A stretch of DNA of 64,000 nt from Cohnella sp. CFH 77786 (GTDB lineage: Bacteria > Bacillota > Bacilli > Paenibacillales > Paenibacillaceae), in NCBI RefSeq assembly GCF_019400745.1, contig NZ_WJIB01000020.1, positions 1-64,000 of the forward strand, given 5' to 3'. Positions within the stretch are counted from its first letter, which is position 1; each line of letters starts with the position of its first letter. This document shows, piece after piece, positions 60,287 through 64,000 of the stretch. The position numbers were made by a program, and so were the translations under genes. A model generated the notes under the pieces. It saw only the letters and a program-made list of their open reading frames with translations. It was not told where the DNA came from and did not search any database.

Positions 60287-61750
60287 ATGCGTTTGCCCGC
60301 GCTCCTGCAGGGACGCCGGTTCCTTATCTATGCCTTCCTGATCGTAGCCGCCGCTTGCGGGATCCGATTCCTTCTCGCGGACAGATACGCGGGTTTCGTC
60401 ACGGATCAAAGCCTGTTCGTCCAGTGGATGGAGACGATCCGCAGATACGGATTGGGCGAAGCGTATCCGCGGAACGGCAGCATCAATTACCCGCCTCTGT
60501 TCCCGCTGCTCCTGGATCTTTACGGCGAAGCGTTGAACCGGCTCGGAATCGCGGTGCAGGCCGGCTCGTTGTCGTTTAAGGGGGTACTGCTCGCGATCGA
60601 CCTGGCGGCGATGCTGGCCGCCGTGAAACTGACGGCCGGCGCGGGGGGCGCCCGCTGGAGACTGATCGTTCTGGCTCTGTTCGCGCTGAATCCGGCGTTC
60701 ATCGCCGACAGTGCCGTCTGGGGCCAGGTCGACTTGCTGCACAGCATGCTTATGGTGCTTGCGGTCGTGGCGATGCCAAGGCGTCCCTGGCTTAGCGGCC
60801 TATGGGCCGGATTTGCACTGTTGGCCAAGTTCCAGGCGGTGACGGTGCTGCCGGTCGTCGGGACGTACTTGTTGGTTCGGCTGGTCAGGGGGCGAAGCTT
60901 CCGGGAAGCAGCAGGCTGGCTGATTGGATTCGCCGCTCCGCTGGGCGTTGCCGCCGCGTATTTCGCGCGGGCGGGAAGCTTGTCCGCGATGTTCCGGCAA
61001 GCCTACGCGGATGCGGTCGGCCAATATGCGAGCGCGACGGTCAATGCCGCGAACGTCTGGTTCCATCTGCTCGGCGTCGATCCTTCGGCGTCCGATTCGG
61101 AGCCGTACTGGGCCGGCCTTACGCTTCGAACGATCGGCCTTCTCCTGTTCGGGGCCGTGACGGCTTTCGTTTGCTTGTATATCTGGATCGCGCTGAAGGA
61201 CCCGGAGAAGGAGAGAGCGCCGGAGGCCGTATTGCTCAAGGCGGCGGCCGCCATCGGCTTCGCGTTCTTCATGCTCCCGACGGAGATCCACGAGCGATAC
61301 GGCATTCCCGCGATTGCCTTCGCCCTGTTCGCCGCGCTATACGACCGGAGGTGGATCGCGGCTGCCGGGACCTTGACCGTAACGATGCTCGTCAACGTGC
61401 TGGCGGTTCTCCGTTCGGGCCGCAGAGGCTTCGGTAGAGGCGGCCGGAACGGGGGTGGATTTCGACCGGGCGGCGGCAGGGGATGGAGCGGCGGCAGTGT
61501 TCCCGATGCCGGAATGAGCGAGGGCGGGACCCGCCATCCCGATCGAGGCTTCGCGGGACGGGGAGACGGCGGTCTTGGCGGATTTCCGTTTGGCGGAGGG
61601 CCGGGAACGACGCTCTCCTCCGGTTATGTATGGGTCGCCGCCGTGAACGCTTTGCTGCTGATTTGGCTGCTGTGGGCACTCTGGCGGGAGATGTCCGCGG
61701 TCAGGGCAACCGTGCGGGAGAGCGTGCAGGACGCTCCCGCGGCGCATTGA
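60287..61750 (+). CDS. Multi-pass GT-C-like membrane protein
   Basis: 487 residues; AAAGGAGGGG precedes the ATG. About eleven helices. A first extracytoplasmic loop with VTDQSLFVQWMETI and NYPPLFPLLLDLYG resembles the acidic loop of polyprenol-phosphate-sugar-dependent (GT-C/GT39-87 type) glycosyltransferases. SAVWGQVDLL and LPTEIHERYG are further family-like motifs. A long Gly/Arg-rich insert (about 380-450) precedes the last helix. It may transfer a sugar to a wall or lipid acceptor; the donor is unknown. Confidence 0.75.
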   Translation: MRLPALLQGRRFLIYAFLIVAAACGIRFLLADRYAGFVTDQSLFVQWMETIRRYGLGEAYPRNGSINYPPLFPLLLDLYGEALNRLGIAVQAGSLSFKGVLLAIDLAAMLAAVKLTAGAGGARWRLIVLALFALNPAFIADSAVWGQVDLLHSMLMVLAVVAMPRRPWLSGLWAGFALLAKFQAVTVLPVVGTYLLVRLVRGRSFREAAGWLIGFAAPLGVAAAYFARAGSLSAMFRQAYADAVGQYASATVNAANVWFHLLGVDPSASDSEPYWAGLTLRTIGLLLFGAVTAFVCLYIWIALKDPEKERAPEAVLLKAAAAIGFAFFMLPTEIHERYGIPAIAFALFAALYDRRWIAAAGTLTVTMLVNVLAVLRSGRRGFGRGGRNGGGFRPGGGRGWSGGSVPDAGMSEGGTRHPDRGFAGRGDGGLGGFPFGGGPGTTLSSGYVWVAAVNALLLIWLLWALWREMSAVRATVRESVQDAPAAH

Positions 61751-62079
61751 ACCGCACAAGTAGCATTCGGCCATCCCGGAAGAAGAGACGTTTATGATCC
61801 CTTATATCAGCGTGAAATTGAAAAGAGGGGACGGTCCGGCGGATGCCGGCACGCAGGAGCGGTTGGGCCGGTTGCTGAAGTCGCTCGAGCAGGCCGTCGT
61901 TCCACTTTCCCCCGCGATTGAACGGAAAACCGCCCTCCACCACAGGCAACGGCCCGGAGCGACGAACGTTCCGGCTGTTGCTTTATGCTTTTTTTAGACT
62001 TTCTTTACGGATTCCTTGAAGCCGCGGGATATGATCGTATTATACGTCCCCGTACGGTGGAAGGAGTGCGGAAGCGATT
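61751..62079. terminator. Intergenic region with terminator (61946-61995)
   Basis: GCAACGGCCCGGA pairs imperfectly with TCCGGCTGTTGC, followed by TTTATGCTTTTTTT. A 67-codon frame at 61794-61997 runs through this hairpin and is probably not a gene. Confidence 0.6.
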
Positions 62080-62730
62080 ATGAAAACGAAAAAGATTTTG
62101 TGGTGGCTCGCAATCGCATCGTTCGGAATCATGGTGCCGTTTATGGCGCCTTATTTCACGCTGGATCCGGCGGGGAGCCGGGTTCCTGTTGCGCCCGGAA
62201 CGGTTCAGTATCCGGCCCTCCTCGCCCATATCCTTTTCGCCTTCATCGCGTTGGTGTCCGGGTTCCTGCAGTTTGCGGACCGGATTCGGCTCCGGAACCC
62301 GAAGCTGCACCGGAACCTCGGCAAAGCGTACGTCGCCAGCGTATTCCTGAGCGGGCTCATGTCGCTCGTTCCGTTGTCCTGCATCGAAAATTTCGCCAAA
62401 GCTGCGTCCTTCCTTGCGCTGGCGATTTTGTGGCTGTTCACGAGCTGGAAAGGTTATCGCGCCGCCGTGAAGCACCGGATCGAGGAGCATCGCGTCTGGA
62501 TGGTCCGCAGCTTCGGGATGACGTTGGTGGCGGTTAGCGGCCGGCTGGTCGTCCCGTTGCTCCTGCTGGCGTATTATGTCTTGCACGGATTCTCCCTTCC
62601 CGAAGGAAGGGAGAAGATGGTGGAAGAGGTGCTGAACGCGAACCTCTGGGTCGGCATCGTACTCAATTTCGCGATCGTGGAGTGGATCGTTCTTCGGAGA
62701 ATGAAGGGGAATCAGGCATCCGGGCGCTGA
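62080..62730 (+). CDS. DUF2306 membrane protein
   Basis: 216 residues with about seven helices. DUF2306 features: HILFAFIALVSGFLQF, LRNPKLHRNLGKAYV, KHRIEEHRVWMVRSFGMTLVAVSGR, i.e. several His in membrane segments, which may bind heme or metal. Function unknown. GGAAG lies about 6 nt before the ATG. Confidence 0.85.
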   Translation: MKTKKILWWLAIASFGIMVPFMAPYFTLDPAGSRVPVAPGTVQYPALLAHILFAFIALVSGFLQFADRIRLRNPKLHRNLGKAYVASVFLSGLMSLVPLSCIENFAKAASFLALAILWLFTSWKGYRAAVKHRIEEHRVWMVRSFGMTLVAVSGRLVVPLLLLAYYVLHGFSLPEGREKMVEEVLNANLWVGIVLNFAIVEWIVLRRMKGNQASGR

Positions 62731-62907
62731 GCCGACACGACCGCGGAGCTCGGCGTACGCATGATCCGCAGCCAGCGGTCGGCAGCCCGCTTTGCTGAGC
62801 TCGTCGAATGTTTGGACAGGGGAAACTTCGGATTCATGTCCGGCAGACTTTCCTGTTGGATCGCGCGGCGGCCGCCCACCGGGAGGTCGAGTCCGGACAC
62901 GGCAGGT

Positions 62908-63262
62908 GCAATACCCCGGAAAAACCCGGTTAAAGCGCCGCAAACCGAACTCATCGCCTGATGCAACCCGGAAAAACCCGGCTAAAGCGCCGCAAACCGA
63001 CTCATCGCCTGATGCAACCCGGAAAACCCCGGCTAAAGCGCCGCAAACCGACTCATCGCCTGATGCAACCCGGAAAAACCCGGCTAAAGCGCCGCAAACC
63101 GAACTCATCGCCTGATGCAACCCGGAAAAACCCGGCTAGAACGCCGCAAACCGACTCATCGCCTGATGCAACCCGGAAAAACCCGGCTAAAGCGCTGCAA
63201 ACCGAACTCATCGCCTGATGCAACCCGGAAAAACCCGGTTAAAGCTCTGTAAACCCGAACTC
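62908..63262. repeat. Tandem array of 7 copies of a 51/52-bp unit
   Basis: TGATGCAACCCGGAAAAACC starts at 62959, 63010, 63061, 63113, 63164 and 63216, preceded by a diverged copy at 62908. The rest of each unit reads CGGCTAAAGCGCCGCAAACC, then GAACTCATCGCC. The 52-bp form has one extra A. No gene is seen. Confidence 0.9.
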
Positions 63263-63330
63263 ATCTCTCTAGTACCCTGAAAAAACGGTAGAAGAACTAG
63301 GCGTGAAATCGTTTTGTCGGGCGGGTTCTT

Positions 63331-63572
63331 AAGCTTGAGGACCGACTTAACGTGTCGGCTGAGTTATGGTTGGCAAGGTTTAAGCTTGAGGACCGACTTA
63401 ACGTGTCGGCTGAGTTATGGTTGGCAAGGTTTAAGCTTGAGGACCGACTTAACGTGTCGGCTGAGTTATGGTTGGCAAGGTTTAAGCCTGAGGACCGACT
63501 TAAAGTGTCGGCTGAGTTATGGCTGGCAAGGTTTAAGCTTGTGGCCGACTTAAAGTGTCGTGTGAGCGGCGC
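63331..63572. repeat. Tandem array of 4.7 copies of another 51-bp unit
   Basis: AAGCTTGAGGACCGACTTAA begins at 63331, 63382, 63433, 63484 (AAGCCTGAGG) and 63535. Exactly 51 bp per unit. Its sequence is unrelated to the arrays at 48785 and 62908. Confidence 0.9.
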
Positions 63573-63625
63573 GAGGCAATCGAAGCGATGTCAAATGGAC
63601 GAGCGAATGTGAGCCGACGCGCCCG

Positions 63626-63662
63626 GAAAGTCCGAAACGAGGCGGATTCCCCGGCGTTTCGG
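63626..63662 (-). terminator. Terminator of the window-edge membrane protein gene
   Basis: On the minus strand CCGAAACG pairs with CGTTTCGG across a GC-rich loop, then ACTTTCC. It starts just after the stop codon. Confidence 0.6.
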
Positions 63663-63664
63663 CT

Positions 63665-64000
63665 CTATTTGACGCCGAAGCCGGAACCCGCCGGTTTCTT
63701 CTCCTTGCGCGGCCACAGCGTGTAGCTGAAGCTGATCAGGAAATCGATCCCGAGCACCAATGACCATAACCGCACCGCCTGGAGCAAACTCGCCGTGCGG
63801 TTTGCGTCCCCGATCCAGAGGATGATGCCATACAGCAAAGCGCACCCGATCGCCCAAGCGAGCAGATGAAGAGACCAGCCGCGACGCTCGTTCCGGGCGT
63901 GCTCTTCGCCGAATTTGGCCTTCGCCGCCGGGGGAGGGCCGCCCGCGAACCGATGGGCGAAGCGGACGTCAGCCCATCGGATCATCCGATGGCCGTAGGC
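63665..64000 (-). CDS. Membrane protein of unknown function (5' end outside window)
   Basis: The frame stays open to the window edge, reading AYGHRMIRWADVRFAHRF at the edge. The ATG at 63985 has no ribosome site, so the gene probably starts beyond the window. The visible part has a polar N-terminal segment (GGPPPAAKAKFGEEHARNERR) and two helices (about LLAWAIGCALLYGIILWIG and LWSLVLGIDFLISFSYTLW), then a basic tail. No family name is known to me. Confidence 0.7.
   Translation of the reverse strand, partial: AYGHRMIRWADVRFAHRFAGGPPPAAKAKFGEEHARNERRGWSLHLLAWAIGCALLYGIILWIGDANRTASLLQAVRLWSLVLGIDFLISFSYTLWPRKEKKPAGSGFGVK

Noticed and set aside
61794..61997. 67-codon frame starting MIPYISVKLK, tautomerase-like at first sight
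   Set aside because: It runs through a terminator hairpin and ends in its T tract. Pro is at position 3, not 2, so the tautomerase resemblance fails.
62908..63572. Possible CRISPR arrays
   Set aside because: Tandem repeats without spacers.
63314..63612. Short repeat-encoded frames (17-residue period)
   Set aside because: Same explanation: a 51-bp unit without stops. No ribosome site or recognisable protein.

Overview
The window looks like chromosomal DNA of a moderately GC-rich, endospore-forming-type Firmicute of the Paenibacillaceae (Paenibacillus/Cohnella-like). Supporting this are strong GGAGG Shine-Dalgarno sites, GTG and TTG starts, an SLH-domain surface protein, YtrA-, BlaI- and MocR-type regulators, VanW and BsuPI proteins, and minisatellite-like arrays between genes. 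No rRNA, tRNA, CRISPR array or intact insertion sequence was seen. Two 3' ends of group II introns are present (1-463 and 49494-49566).

Layout. 1-5.1 kb: end of a group II intron, a lipoprotein, a MerR remnant with an internal deletion, a nucleotidyltransferase, a DJ-1/PfpI protein, a CPBP protease and a DUF4386-like remnant. 5.1-9 kb: a PLP decarboxylase plus chemoreceptor operon behind a c-di-GMP-I riboswitch. 9-17 kb: BsuPI-like protein, FAD sugar-alcohol oxidase, GNAT, a YtrA-type regulator with an ABC exporter and its operator, small membrane proteins and a TIM-barrel protein. 17-19.2 kb: a BlaI/M56/Lgt-paralogue module with two matching operators. 19.4-26 kb: a SPASM radical SAM protein, a MASE-PAS-GGDEF cyclase, a GNAT, and a three-gene operon of an Lgt-like protein, a Tes/MJ0619-like radical SAM enzyme and a small membrane protein. 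26-37.3 kb: PadR-hydrolase pair, a 1449-residue SLH surface protein behind a second c-di-GMP riboswitch, pentapeptide and ATP-grasp proteins, and a MarR-DoxX pair. 37.4-45.4 kb: an AT-richer 1481-residue alginate-lyase-like/LamG exoprotein behind a third c-di-GMP riboswitch, an SGNH hydrolase and a phytase-like esterase. 45.6-49.8 kb: spermidine-synthase-like protein, SDR, QueA paralogue and a 14-copy 51-bp array. 49.7-55.6 kb: complete biotin operon bioA-D-B-F-(BioH-like)-C under a perfect BirA operator. 55.7-64 kb: frameshifted SRPBCC gene, DMT exporter and divergent MocR regulator, VanW, a GT-C-like membrane protein, DUF2306 protein, two more 51-bp arrays and a truncated membrane protein at the edge.

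How parts work together. One diguanylate cyclase and three c-di-GMP-I riboswitches, each followed by an intrinsic terminator, suggest local concentration of c-di-GMP-controlled surface and sensing functions. The two Lgt homologues both lack the His of the usual HGG motif. One is tied by operators to a BlaI/M56 system and the other is co-translated with a Tes-like radical SAM enzyme. These two are the best candidates for undescribed envelope-lipid or lipoprotein systems.
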